DNA of 64,000 nt from Adiantum capillus-veneris (taxonomy: Eukaryota; Streptophyta; Polypodiopsida; Polypodiales; Pteridaceae). The first letter of the stretch is position 1. Every line of letters begins with the position of its first letter. The stretch spans positions 140,478,211 to 140,542,210 of the forward strand of contig CM043966.1 of the NCBI GenBank assembly GCA_014529385.2, given 5' to 3'. Below, in pieces: positions 46,333-57,752 of this stretch. Below the pieces are notes generated by a model. It ran no database searches. It saw only the letters and a program-made list of their open reading frames with translations, and was not told the origin of the DNA. Made by a program: the position numbers and the translations under genes.

Positions 46333-47842
46333 AGGTTTTTATTGGTGCAGGAAGTAGAAGGATCAAAGAGAGAAAAGGACAAAAAAGCTTGACAACTAAT
46401 AAGCCTTTTGGGGTTGGAGTGTGACTTGAGTCATTTGCTTTTCCTCTCATGTCTTCTAGGTTTTCTGTAGAAAGGGCATTAAAACCCTCCTTTGCGGTCA
46501 GCTGATCGGACCTCTCATCGGCGTAACAAACAAAAGTCTAATGACATTGGACAATAAGCCAAGGTAAGTGTTCGGCCCTAGGATGCGTCCATTGCTCTCC
46601 AGCACAGTGGTCTCCCCTGTTGAAGCTTATTGGTCCTCATTGATGATGTTCATTGGTTAAAGAAAAACTTACAAACAATGCCGTTTTCTACTACTTTCAA
46701 TGTAAGTCGTGAACTGGCGACCTTTATGGAAAACCATAAAAACAAAATAAGCAGCGCTTCTTCTACTCCTGACCTTAACCATCCGGGGTGTAAAGAAACA
46801 AACAGGCTCCGAGAGGCTACAGTTTAAACCGAAGCTAAAGCTTTTAAGAGTAGCTTAAATCCAAGCAAACCTGTATTTCCGCAATATAGGGGCAAAATAT
46901 AAAACAACATAGCAAAAGCTTCATCTGTTACCGACCTTTGCCCATTATGATGTTGTTGACAAGAAAGAAATAGGCTATATAGGCTAACCCAGTCATCAAC
47001 ATATAAACTCAATCACGACTAAAGTGACAATTAATGGTTATGAATCGAAATCGTGTACACTGAAATGAAAATCATTGCAATTTATATCCTTAATATTTAC
47101 TTAATGAATGCCATTATATCTAAATATCACATTGTTCGCTGTCTTCACACAAGCCTCAAAGACCCCACTGCCACCATGACTGAGGATAGGAGATCTATAC
47201 GATGGATATACATTTGTCCTGGCCAGTCACAGCTCAGCACCGGAGTCTTTCAAAACTTGATAGGCTTGTGTATGCACCAGTTTGTGAAGACCCAGAGCTT
47301 TTCATTACTTTATATATATGCTCTGATTTAAAGAAAGCCATGGTTGGGGGCTCCAGAAACTACATCGGATAAGAGGTGTTGCCAGACCCAGAGCTTTTCA
47401 ATACTTTATAATTATGCTTTGATTTAAAGCAAGCCATGGTTGGGGCCTCCAGAAACTGCACCAGATAAAGGTGTTGCCCAGCATGCTGAGGTTATCATGA
47501 ACACCCAGAAAAGATTCTGGCGGGACGCTTGCTTATTAAGCCCTCTGCTCTACAAAATTTGAGAAATGAAAATAATAAATGCGTATATGATCCATCTTGT
47601 TTGCTGTCCCTCAATCAGCAAAATGATCTTTTGCTGTAACCCAAGAAGTTGCCTAGCACCGCTCCATCACAAGCGACGAATATCGAAATTTTACATAGTG
47701 AGATCACTGGCTCACTGCGTCAAGAAGCAACTTTAAGACAAGCTGCATGATCTCCCATCCACAAAAGGTCACAATTGCTAGTATTCACTTCTTCAAAAGA
47801 AGCCTTCAGCAGTGTCAAACAATGAATGAACCACACCACTTC
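46333..47842. other. Intergenic sequence and Aux/IAA 3' flank, with a 95-bp tandem duplication
   Basis: Two copies of a 95-bp unit starting AGACCCAGAGCTTTTCA lie at 47289-47383 and 47384-47478, about 85% identical. The segment 47480-47842 probably includes the Aux/IAA 3' UTR (minus strand). A clear poly(A) signal could not be assigned. Confidence 0.6.
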
Positions 47843-49077
47843 TCATACTCGAAAGTTGGTATGTGACCTGCTCGACACTGCCAAAAGACCGCAGAAATAC
47901 AATAGTGAAAGATTAGTTACTCCTGTCGCAGATGCTGAAGTCTAACATCATATTGTGAATAGTGACCTAAGCAACTGAATGAATCCACATACCAGTTCCA
48001 TTTGCTTCTGATCCGCGCGTGATCCGCAACCTTCTTACAGTGGACGTAAACATACTGCACCCAAACCAGAGCCACCACTTTTAGTCTTCAAGCAAGAAAA
48101 GACGGGAAAGTTTGGATGCCACACAACAGCATATGCAAGCTTACCTCCAAGGTACATCTCCCACCAGCATCCAATCGCCTTCTTTGTCTTCATATGTGAG
48201 GACATAATCTGGTTCACTTGATAGCAGAAAATGCTTTATGTCACTCTCCCTACCACCCTGTGATGGTCGAAACATTTCCTCCAAAGCTAACAAAAGACCC
48301 TTGTATGATTTGCAAGCACTGAGGTCCACTTTACGCCCAACTGTCATGCCATCCATGTTAACCTTCACAAACATCTCTACGGGTTTGGCCAATGTTTGCT
48401 TCCTATACAAGCGAACAGGCGGCCAACCAACAATTTGATCCCTGGACACAAGACACTGATAGGATTAGCGATTTGCAAATCACTACACAACTTTAAACTC
48501 TCCATGATCGGTAATGCCTTGCAGAGCAAAAACACAATCGCACAAGAGCACAGTTGCATGACATACCATACTCTGCAACCAGCTCTCTCATGTGAAGCAT
48601 TTGGGCAACTTCCAACAAATAAGTTAATTTGTGCGTACAAGTCATACAAGCAGGCAGCTGCATGCCGAATGCAAGGAATTGTGCAAACGGAAAAGATTAG
48701 AAAACACACTTGGACGGGGGAGAGTCATCGGTGGCAGAATCTTCAGTAGAGATGTCCGAAACTGGCTGGGAACCCAACTGCAAAGAGGAGCTCACCACTA
48801 CCTCAGAGATTCCTCTCTTCAAACCACTCCTTTGATTTGAAGCAGGCCTTTCCGACATCTCTGACAAACCTTCCTTCCCAAGCTGCTTCCCTGCACCTTC
48901 TATGCAGCTGGAACCGAGGGCTAACCCTAGCCCCAGACCTAACCGTAGATCGGCGTCTTCAAGAAGGGAGTCTGTACCTTTCATGCTTCTCATCTCTATG
49001 GCAGATGCGGCTTCAGAGAGGCCTATGTAATCGCGTTCTTGAAGCGACGAGCAGCTCTGCCCATAGCTTTCCTGCAT
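47843..49077 (-). CDS. Aux/IAA auxin-response repressor, four exons
   Basis: Nuclear repressor that binds ARF transcription factors through its PB1 domain and is destroyed when auxin bridges it to TIR1/AFB F-box proteins. Minus-strand exons: 49077-48710, 48441-48145, 48054-47993, 47877-47843; all introns are GT-AG and phases match, giving 253 residues. The chosen start MQESYGQS precedes RDYIGLSE, common near Aux/IAA N-termini; an in-frame ATG upstream (49261) would add 62 unlikely residues. Domain [13 protein letters not shown] (44-55), overlapping LxLxL (EAR) motifs. Degron: QIVGWPPVR (125-133). PB1: MFVKVNMDG with its basic Lys, and acidic [16 protein letters not shown]. It closes [17 protein letters not shown]; the 62-bp third exon is typical of the family. 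All key residues are present, so the gene looks functional. The first intron falls directly before the degron. Confidence 0.95.
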
Positions 49078-49189
49078 TGTGCTGTTGTTCTGTTCTTCGA
49101 GGTAGGAGAACGCTGGGCAGGAAAATGAAATGCCTCTTCTCAACAAAAGTAAGAGATACAAAAAATGAAGTTGAGAGCTGGCGATGGCG

Positions 49190-49285
49190 AGGCCACATAT
49201 AAACGGAGGCTTTTCAGGGCAACTGTGGAAAAGAGGGATACTTGTCACGCCAAAGGAAGACATTGTAGGGCCCCAATGTCTTATT
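49190..49285 (-). promoter_or_regulatory. Putative Aux/IAA promoter with paired TGTC sites
   Basis: About 180-200 bp upstream of the start codon, GACATTG (49259-49265) and its inverse CAATGTC (49274-49280) flank TAGGGCCC. This places two TGTC auxin-response-element cores on opposite strands; another TGTC lies at about 49243. TTTATATG on the minus strand (about 49195-49203) could serve as a weak TATA element. Functional use is inferred. Confidence 0.4.
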
Positions 49286-49470
49286 CTCTGTGAGCTTTTG
49301 AGTGGTGGAGCTCAACGACGCCAACGGCCAAGTGGTGTAATGTTGGCATTCTCCCTGACAAAAACACTCTCCTCACTTTTCTCTTGTTTATCCTAGCTTT
49401 TGGTACACGTTAAGAGCTGCCTTTTTGGCATCAATCATACATGATGCACCAAGGCCCGCCATGAAACTAA

Positions 49471-49729
49471 GGCTATGGTCACGCAGGGCTTAGTTCTCCG
49501 TTAGCCAGCTCTAACACGAGGCAGCTTTCCACAAGCTTCATAACGTAACTATGTCTAAATAGGCATAGCTACAAAACTATGCCTTTCCATTGTTGGTCAC
49601 CTCAGCTATTCTCTCTCTTGTTTGCGCCTTGCTCTCCCTCTCTTTGCCTGTTGCTCCTGGTCTCCACTTTGAGCTCCTATCAGAAATTGTTGAGGCTTAC
49701 TACTAAGTAAGCCTCACGTGACCATGCCC
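49471..49729. mobile_element. PIF/Harbinger-type MITE, 259 bp
   Basis: Terminal inverted repeats: GGCTATGGTCACGCAGGGCT at the left, and the inverse of AAGCCTCACGTGACCATGCC at the right. TAA target duplications lie at 49468-49470 and 49730-49732. There is no coding capacity. A related fragment (GGGACATGGTCATGCAAAGC) appears at about 61931. It sits about 400 bp upstream of the Aux/IAA start. Confidence 0.8.
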
Positions 49730-49836
49730 TAAGTGGCTTGCGCTAGTGCACATATCTATAGGTGTCCGTGACGTGGGGAGCTGCGACTTGAGTTAGGAAC
49801 TCGATTGGGAGAGCTCTGAGAGGCGAAATGTGTGTT

Positions 49837-49905
49837 TTTTTTGTTTTTTTTTTTTTTGGCGGGGGGGGGCGAGGGGAGGGAGAAAGGGGGGGGGGGGGGG
49901 GGGTT
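49837..49905. repeat. Poly-T and poly-G tracts
   Basis: A T-rich run is followed by GGCGGGGGGGGGCGAGGGG and a G run of about 17 nt ending at 49903. Confidence 0.92.
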
Positions 49906-50090
49906 CACAAAATTTCCTAGGTTTAGCATTTGAGAGATCTCACTATTCAAATCAATGTTAGCTCACAAGATCGATTGCTGACCTTCAACCCCCTCACTTT
50001 AGGATAAAGGCAGCACTTGTCATATGGTACTGAGGCATGGCCCTAGTGCAGAGGGGTTGGGCACATGTGACTTGTCTAAGAGGACATTCG

Positions 50091-50254
50091 ACCAAAAAGT
50101 GCATGTGCCTCACCACCATTTTTTCATATAGCTCACCAAATATGTTGAACGCCCTCAACTTGATATCCCTTGGACCAAAAAGCGCATGTGCTTCACCACC
50201 ATTTTGTCATACAGCTACCAAATATGTCGAACACACTCAACTTGATATCCCCCC
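50091..50254. repeat. 83-bp tandem duplication
   Basis: Two copies begin ACCAAAAAGYGCATGTGC at 50091 and 50174 and end CTCAACTTGATATCCC. They share most positions and code for nothing recognisable. Confidence 0.88.
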
Positions 50255-50640
50255 CCATTGATCATCTTATTCGAGATGGTTGAGGTCCTCTGCTTTGGTG
50301 TCAACCTTTTAGAGACTTTCTAGCCCTTCAGCATCTTATTGCTTTCCTCTTGCACTTCTTGCATGCCTCCTACTATTGTTCCATGATTGGAGGAAACGTC
50401 TCTTGCAAGTGCACTACCTTGAGCCATCCATGGAAGGCGAACGTCAATATCCAACAATCCAGAGAGGCATGCATGTGCCCTCCATGTTTGGACTCTCCTC
50501 ATTTGGCCGTTGTCCAACCTCACACGAAGTGTAGAGTCTCCACCACATTACCATCTTGCACTTGGTTGTCATCCATAGCTACAATGCATGAGTCATCCAA
50601 CAAATCGTGCTTTGTAACACATTTGAAGCTTGGATCCACC
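50255..50640. other. Unassigned sequence
   Basis: No persistent frame or known domain; possibly decayed copia sequence on the minus strand. Confidence 0.3.
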
Positions 50641-50648
50641 TTGTAACC

Positions 50649-50892
<244 letters not shown>

Positions 50893-50959
50893 GCATGCTC
50901 ATACGTTTGTCATTCTTTTCTTATGAGTAGAAAGGAGGAACACATCGTCCCCTCCATGT

Positions 50960-51664
50960 TTGTTGTGACCATTGATGATGGCAAGTTCTACCTAATCCAC
51001 GTAGGAAATAAAGCTTCAAGAATGCCTGCAAAGATGGAGAAGATGAAGGGGAATGCTCAAGAGCACACAACACAGGAAGAAGTATTATTGATTGTGCCTA
51101 AGGCTTGCCCCAAGCCAGAAGAAAAAGATGTCTCATAGGAGGAGCAATAGCCTTGCAATCCTCGAGGCTGAATCCCCGCAACAATGTCTCAATATACTTT
51201 GGCTCACACAAACTAATACATCCATCAACATGCTTAAACTATTTGCCCAAATAATGATGCAAAATCCCCAAATTTGGCATCTCAAGTAAGGCATTTAAAT
51301 GAGCCTTAAAATCTGCAATATGTTGCTCATTGGGTCTGGTGAGAAACATATCATCCACATAGAGCACAAAGATTTAAAAAAAGACATCATTTGCACACTT
51401 GACATGCAAAATGATCTCAGTTGGACTATTATGAAAAGCATGTCTATCCAAATAATCATGAATCGTCTCATAGCAAGCACATGGAGCTTGCTTTGAGCCT
51501 TGCTTTGAGCCATGCACCCTTGCACACCTTGTTTTTCTTTCCCTTTTTAAACGAAACCATGAGGTTGCAATACATGAACTTCCTTGTGCAAATCACCATT
51601 CAAAAACACAGTCTGTAAATCCAGCTGATGTTCATTCCAACCAAAAATGCATTAAAAGCTTGAG

Positions 51665-51707
<43 letters not shown>

Positions 51708-53560
51708 CCGCCCGTCGCGATCACAATGGAGGGTGCCCAGACAACAATTGAATACATGTTCAGTCATAGGCATAAATTGCTTGAAGCATATTGCCTTAAG
51801 TGTGGCTGGAGTAATCATCAATGAAGGTCACAAAGTACAAATGATTCCCAAAGAAGGAATATTCATTGGGCCACAAGCATCATGTACAAGCTACAATTTG
51901 CGAGTAGCCCACTAAAATCCATACTTTGGAAACTTAGAATGCTGCATTTTGCCCAAGATACAACCTTCACATACATGTTTCAATGGTGCCTCAAGAAGAG
52001 CAATGAAACAACTATATTAGAATTCTGCAATGATAACAAGCTAGCAAAATTCGTATGACCAAAGGCACATGCCAAAGTTTTGCATCCGAAATAGCATTTG
52101 AATCAAGAACTTCACTTGTTGAATCTTCCACATGTTTTTTGTATGCATTGAGCTTATACAACCCATGAAACAAAGTATTGAAGGTTAAAATAGCATCACC
52201 AAAACTGAGATCGTCACTGTACATTTGTTATCCACAAACATGAGTACAAGACCAATCTTTACAAGCGTAAACACAAATAAAAGATTCGTCCGCATCCTAG
52301 GTACGTATGATGCATTCAAAAGTGTAAAACAGCTACCACCTATAGCAATAAGTAAAATCTTCTCGATTCCCTAAACTAGATCAGAGGCATTTTTAGAACG
52401 TGATAGTATTCCTATTAGGGAAAATCTCAAGAGAAGTGAATAGATCACAAGAAGACGTAATGTGCTTAGTTGCACCATTGTCAAAGTACCACACATGATC
52501 CACAGATTTTGCAATGCATGCATCATCAAGAGATAGGTCATAAGACATTGTGCACTAAAAGCTGACTAAAAGCCCATTTTGTACCTTGCACAACAAATTT
52601 TGAATCTATATTGGAAGAAGAGTTACAATGGCTACTTTTGCCTCTTTCTTTCGAGCCTCTTTAGCCTTAAGCTTAGGGCATTGCTTGATGAGATGATCAT
52701 CTATCTTACAATAATTACATTTGAGCTTCTTTTTGCGGTTATCACCAAACTTCTCAAACCTATTGAGTTTGAAGAATCAGCAGTTGTGGGGGCAGGTATG
52801 ATACCTGTAGAAGCATTAGAAGTGGCAACAATGGCATTCTTCTTTGTTTTGTGTAGCCACAAATGCGTGTTCAACTATACGCTACTTAGTCCTATCTCTT
52901 TTGGATTGGACCTCTTGCAGCAATATAGAGACAGTACCATGAAACTTCACATCATCTTTACACTCTATCACAAGCCTAAAGTTGGATTCAAAAGTCTAAT
53001 AAGAATCTAGCAAGGGATCACTGTGTAATCAAGAATACTATCAAGAAAATATCACCAGTGGAAACTGATTGCTCATTGAGATCTTTGATCCCGGTAAGAA
53101 ATACATCCATATCATCCTCCTTGTGCATAAACTTGGACTCTAGGTGAACAAGCTTTGCCAACTTCATACCCGCATACAAAGAAGCTAGCCTATCCCATGC
53201 CTCTTTTGTTGCTCGTGCTAAGCGGATGTATGAAATAATGGAGCAATTAACAAAAAGTGCAATCAATGCATAAGCCTATGCATCCTTCGCATTTTAATGT
53301 GCCGGCTCAGCAATAAACAAAACAACTCTAGCAATAGAACTACTAGAACTTGCACCATCATCAATTGAGCCTGGTCTTATGCTATAACATTGTAAATTGT
53401 TCCAAACGCACTTTACAACAAGGACATGTTTCATCATGTATGCCCAAAGTGGTGTCCTCAACAGACAACATGGTGTTGTTAGCCATGGACAATGATAGCA
53501 CTTGATGCAAGATCTATCCATATCAAAGAAAATTTGCACAAAACCAACATGTGCTATATA
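50960..53560 (-). pseudogene. Copia-1: decayed Ty1/copia retrotransposon, minus strand
   Basis: Reading down the minus strand: gag UBN2-type region (AWDRLASLYAGMKLAKLVHL, 53018-53266), a CCHC knuckle (CNYCKIDDHLIKQC, near 52700), gag-pre-integrase (ALWH-like, near 52080), integrase start (LYFVTFIDDYS, near 51830), and RT start (TVFLNGDLHKEVYVLQPHGF near 51600). The RT catalytic box follows (VLYVDDMFLT near 51340), then LLEMPNLGILHHYLGK. The integrase catalytic region is missing. A poly-C run of about 39 nt (51666-51705) sits between integrase and RT remnants. Many stops and shifts: inactive. Confidence 0.82.
51666..51705. repeat. Poly-C tract, about 39 nt
   Basis: A pure C run inside Copia-1, exactly where integrase and RT coding are joined by a deletion. 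Confidence 0.95.
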
Positions 53561-53569
53561 GGACAACTA

Positions 53570-54280
53570 TTATTCAAAGGTTTTTTTAGATGAAAAACTT
53601 TGGCATGCACATTTTGGCCATTTGAATTTTTCTAGGTTGCTACATTTGTAGAGATTTGATATGATGCTGTGTTTTCCCTCTTGTGGCACCATTAAATCAT
53701 GTCTTTAAAGCTATATTTTGGGCAAAATGCTATCGTCTAAGTTCTTTAAGGTTGGTTCATTGTGGTCTATTTGCAAATTGAAGCTTGTCCATGGTGATGT
53801 GTGGGGTCTGTTGTATACTCCATCTTCTAGAATCATTTCTACTTAGTGACTTTTATTGATAATTTTGTTAGGCATGCCTCCATGTATTTTCTTAAGGCAA
53901 ATTCTAGGCCAATGCATTTATGTGCTTCAAGAATTTTTTGCTTATGGATGAAAATTTTCTTGGTTGTACAATGGGTACCTTCTGTTCTAATCAAAGGGGA
54001 GTGTATATCTAAAGAAACCAATGAATTTCTAGTGCGTCATCAGATAAAACACCAATGTATAGTGCCAAATTACCCTCAACAATACCATTTCTAAAAGGAA
54101 AAACAAGTCACTTATATATGTCTATATAATTCAATGGATTTCTAATTGAGGGAGAGAGTATACGTCTAAAGAATCCAATTTATTTCATATGAATTGTGGG
54201 ATAAAATACCAATGTAAATTGTCGTATTACCATTAGAAACATGACATCATTAATTAGGAAAACAAGTCACTTATGGAGAT
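53570..54280 (+). pseudogene. Copia-2: decayed copia integrase, plus strand
   Basis: Gag-pre-integrase (LWHAHFGHLNFSRLL at 53597), then LVHGDVWG and FVTFIDNFVRHASMYFLKAN (integrase, 53846 on), then SKETNEFLVRHQIKHQCIVP and PQQ. The end of this segment (about 53997-54113) is duplicated in tandem at 54150-54274; both copies end AACAAGTCACTTAT. It abuts Copia-1 in the opposite orientation. Inactive fragment. Confidence 0.75.
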
Positions 54281-55255
54281 GGAACAATGTGTGGTCAAAA
54301 ATTTTGCCACCTGCATTTGACTCACTCCTGTTGTCAAACTACTCTAAGGGTCATGCCAAGTGTGATACAATGCAACCCATGGGACATACTTTGAGCTGCT
54401 ACAAGCTTCACCTCTATAGAGAGATCCTCTCTGTGTGCTGCCACCACCTCTACAACAGTGGAATCCATCTCTTTGCATGCTCTCTTGCTCAAAATGAATT
54501 TTGTATCCATGGCTTTTGCGTGCTTAGATTTCTCTATTTTTGCCTTCTTGTTGGCATCAAAGTGCTCAACCTTTACAAAAGGTTTGAATGTTGATCATCA
54601 CCTACATTTATTTCTACCTTTAGGATGTTGGCATGCTTTGTTTCATGCACTTGACATCTATGCCATTTGCACCTTCACAATTGGTTTTGAGAAAAGGGAC
54701 AACCTCTATGATAATCTACTCAAAGAAATTGTTGTTTTCCTAATGATGCAGTTATGACTAATCGGTAAACTATTTGTAATGGCCAGACATTTGTTTTAAC
54801 CTTGGGGGCAAGGGTGAATGGTGCCATTTACTTACAAATCAAGGGTTAATAACATATAAATCAATCTATAGGTACAAAAAATCATTTTTATTCATTGCAT
54901 GTCACAATGTAGCATCAACCATGGTACACACATTTCACAGCCATCAAGCATGGTGGTACATTAGTTCTTGTCACGTTTACAATGGCAGACCTAGTAGAGT
55001 TAATGACCATCTATCGAGGCATGATGATAATAACACTAGCAAGTAGTCCACCAATTGGTTCAGACAACTCCATAGACCTAGTTGAGTCAATGCGAATTTG
55101 TCGTATTCTCTCCAATGAGTGGAGTTTACAAGCATGTTAATCACTTATTTCATGCATACAAAAGACCTAGTTGAGTGAATGACCATCTCCCAAAGGCTCA
55201 TCAAATGACTAGCTAACAATAAATCTATCAAACATGGTAGCAAGTCCTCTTCAAC
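54281..55255. other. Unassigned sequence, probably retroelement-derived
   Basis: Readings of up to 117 codons (54241-54594) show no recognised domain. Confidence 0.3.
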
Positions 55256-56640
55256 AACAAAGGAAGAGGAAGAGGATGCGGTATAGGTCATGGAGGTGGT
55301 CAAGTAAGCGATAACCACCAAAGAGGTTGTGGTAATGTGCAGCGTAACAATACAGGTCAACATGGAATATTGTATGATGGGGTTGTGGGAGACATAGTCA
55401 CTTTGAATGTGACTATCCAAACAAGAGAACAAAATAATTATGCAACCACTCATAGGAATGTAGATGAGCTTGAGAGGTTATTTGTGGTGCAACACATGTT
55501 AAATACTATGTTTGTAATTGCGGCAAAATCTTATGATAATGTCTGGATGTGGATTCAAGTGCATCAAATCACATGACCATTTATGGCGAGTGGTTCAAGG
55601 AAATGCAAACTTTTCAGAGCCTTGGCTATGTAGATACTGGGGATAATACTGCACATCCCATTATGCATACAAGGAATGTACCATTATCTACGATAGATGA
55701 CAAATTAAAATACTTGGCTAATATATTGCACGTACTTAATATAAAAAAGAGTTTGGTTTCTATTGGGAAGATGGTTGAGCAGCGTTTGCAGGTTAGGTTT
55801 AACTCTGATGGTCTCTTTGTCAAAGAGCATAAAACGAATGGAAGGTTGGTTGCACAAGGAAAGAAAGTGGACAGAATGTTTAGTATGGATGTATATGTGC
55901 TCAAGGTTAATGCTACCATGTTTGCATAAGGTGTAGGAGTTATTGTAGATACTGGGATTTGGCACAAGCGTATTGGTCTTGTAAATTTACAAAGGCTGAA
56001 GACAATGAAAATTAAAGATATGGTTGCAAGTTTGCTAGCTTTTGAAATTACTAAAAAGCCTGTCAATTTGAAAAGTAGGCAAAAGCATCATTTTCTAACA
56101 AGCATATAAGTAGGAATGTATTGGAATTAGTACATATAGATGTACAAGGTCCGGCAAAGACTACATCTATGGGTGGATGCATGTACTATGTGAGCTTCAT
56201 TGGTGACCATGCACAAGAAAGGTATGGGTATATTTCATGAAGCTCAAAATTTCAAGCTATGATTGAAAAACATACTTGGAAACATGTAAAGTGTCTGAGG
56301 TCATGTGGAGGGGGGGGATACTTCTCACATAAGCTGAACTATTTTGTGAAAAAATATGGAAGTCAAAGGCATTTTTATGCAGGTATACTCCACAACAATC
56401 TTGTATTGCAGAGTGGAAGAACATGCATATAGTAGAAGTTTCTAGAGCTATGATGAATGAGAAAAATATGCTTCATTGTTATTGGGATGAGATTGTTGCT
56501 ATATGTGTTTACATTATGAACACAATCCCTAGAGCTGTAATGTATGATATGACACCTGAAGAGAAGTTCAGTGTTTTTTTTAATGAAATGGGAAGTTGGT
56601 ATGCTTATATAGAGATACACTTATCCATCCAACTCACTCA
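55256..56640 (+). pseudogene. Copia-3: decayed Ty1/copia gag-protease-integrase, plus strand
   Basis: An RG-rich gag end (GRGRGCGIGHGGGQ) leads to a zinc-knuckle remnant (GCGRHSHFECDYPNK in a second frame, near 55385). A protease box follows (DSSASNHMT in place of DSGASNHM, near 55551), with the usual downstream LVSIGKM. Then come a gag-pre-integrase segment (GIWHKRIGLVNLQRLKTM), integrase start (YYVSFIGDHAR near 56185) and integrase end (PQQ...AEWKNMHIVEVSRAMMNEKN, with TPEEKF). Frame breaks and an internal integrase deletion are present. No RT is found in the window. Confidence 0.8.
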
Positions 56641-56756
56641 CTAGTGATTCATACTAGACCGTTGTACTAGTTTTCCCTTATGTAGAGATACACTTATCCA
56701 TCCAACGCACTCACTAGTGATTCATACTAAACCGTTGTACTAGTTTTCCCTTATGT
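56611..56756. repeat. 73-bp tandem duplication
   Basis: AGAGATACACTTATCCATCC starts at 56611 and 56684; the units end GTTTTCCCTTATG. It lies at the end of Copia-3 coding sequence and may be part of its 3' region. Confidence 0.88.
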
Positions 56757-57740
56757 TGGATTTTCTCTTCTTTGTATTGTAAACTTCTTATCTTGAGCTA
56801 GTGAAGAAGAAGAAGGCTTTGCCTCCATCTACATGTGTGTACGCGTGCATACACGCGCTTGCAAGGACTCAAATTCTCTCTTTCTCTATCTCTTAACAAC
56901 CATCTTGTGGTTGAGAACGTAGAAGCCTTTTGGGAATGCTTCTAAGTTCATGACAACCAATACTAGAAAACCTTCATGGGTACAATTGAGTGTATTTTGT
57001 CTCCTATACCTTGCGGGTTGATTTGGGAGCTGATTGTCAAAATACCGCCAAGCTGCCAATAATTATTTGTTATAACAACTCATAGTTGTGGAGCTTGTTG
57101 TTTCATGCTTACACTAACACTATTGAGGTGCATTTCTATTTAGTCAACTCTCTTATAAGAAAAGTGCAACTCAGTGACATCTAGGCCTACCCAAACAAAC
57201 CTTGCAAATCTTCACACTTTGGCATTTTCTCATGAGGATTTGATATCTTTTGCAAAGATTTGGGCCTACTTATTATTGTGGATTAATAATTATTGTCGTT
57301 TCGTATACATCAAGCGTTAGCTTGTCATTGCATCGATTTGAGGGGGCTTGTCTTCAGACTTGTGTGAACATAAGTAATCCCATTCAAGCACATATGCTCC
57401 CTCACTAGGAGACTTTCCCTCATCATTGGATATATGCCCACCAAATGATGTTACTAATATGTTGTGTGTTTTGTGCATTCAAATTTCACACTAAGTAATG
57501 CTAGCTACTAATGAGTTTTGCACTCTTGAGCCCCCCACCCCACCCCAAAAAACCCAAACAATGCTCACATTGCGAGGGTTAAAACACAGTAACACAAATA
57601 CACCCCAAGATGAGCCCACACCTTTATCCACCACTCACAATTGTGAGTTTTGAAAAAAAAAAACACAGTAGCACATGCACTATGAGTGCCAAGATGTCAT
57701 ATAACCACCACCATAGAACTTGAAGCCAACCTAGAACAAA
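56757..57740. other. Unassigned sequence
   Basis: Possibly an LTR of a copia element at its start (TGTTGGATTTTCTC). Near 57525-57660, CACAATTGTGAG-type palindromes and CCCCACCCC runs occur. No gene. Confidence 0.3.
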
Positions 57741-57752
57741 CCACCATAGAAC

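Noticed and set aside
49077-49263. Upstream in-frame ATG giving a 62-residue N-terminal extension of Aux/IAA
   Set aside because: The extension is hydrophobic and cysteine-rich, unlike Aux/IAA N-termini, and would run through the probable 5' UTR and promoter.
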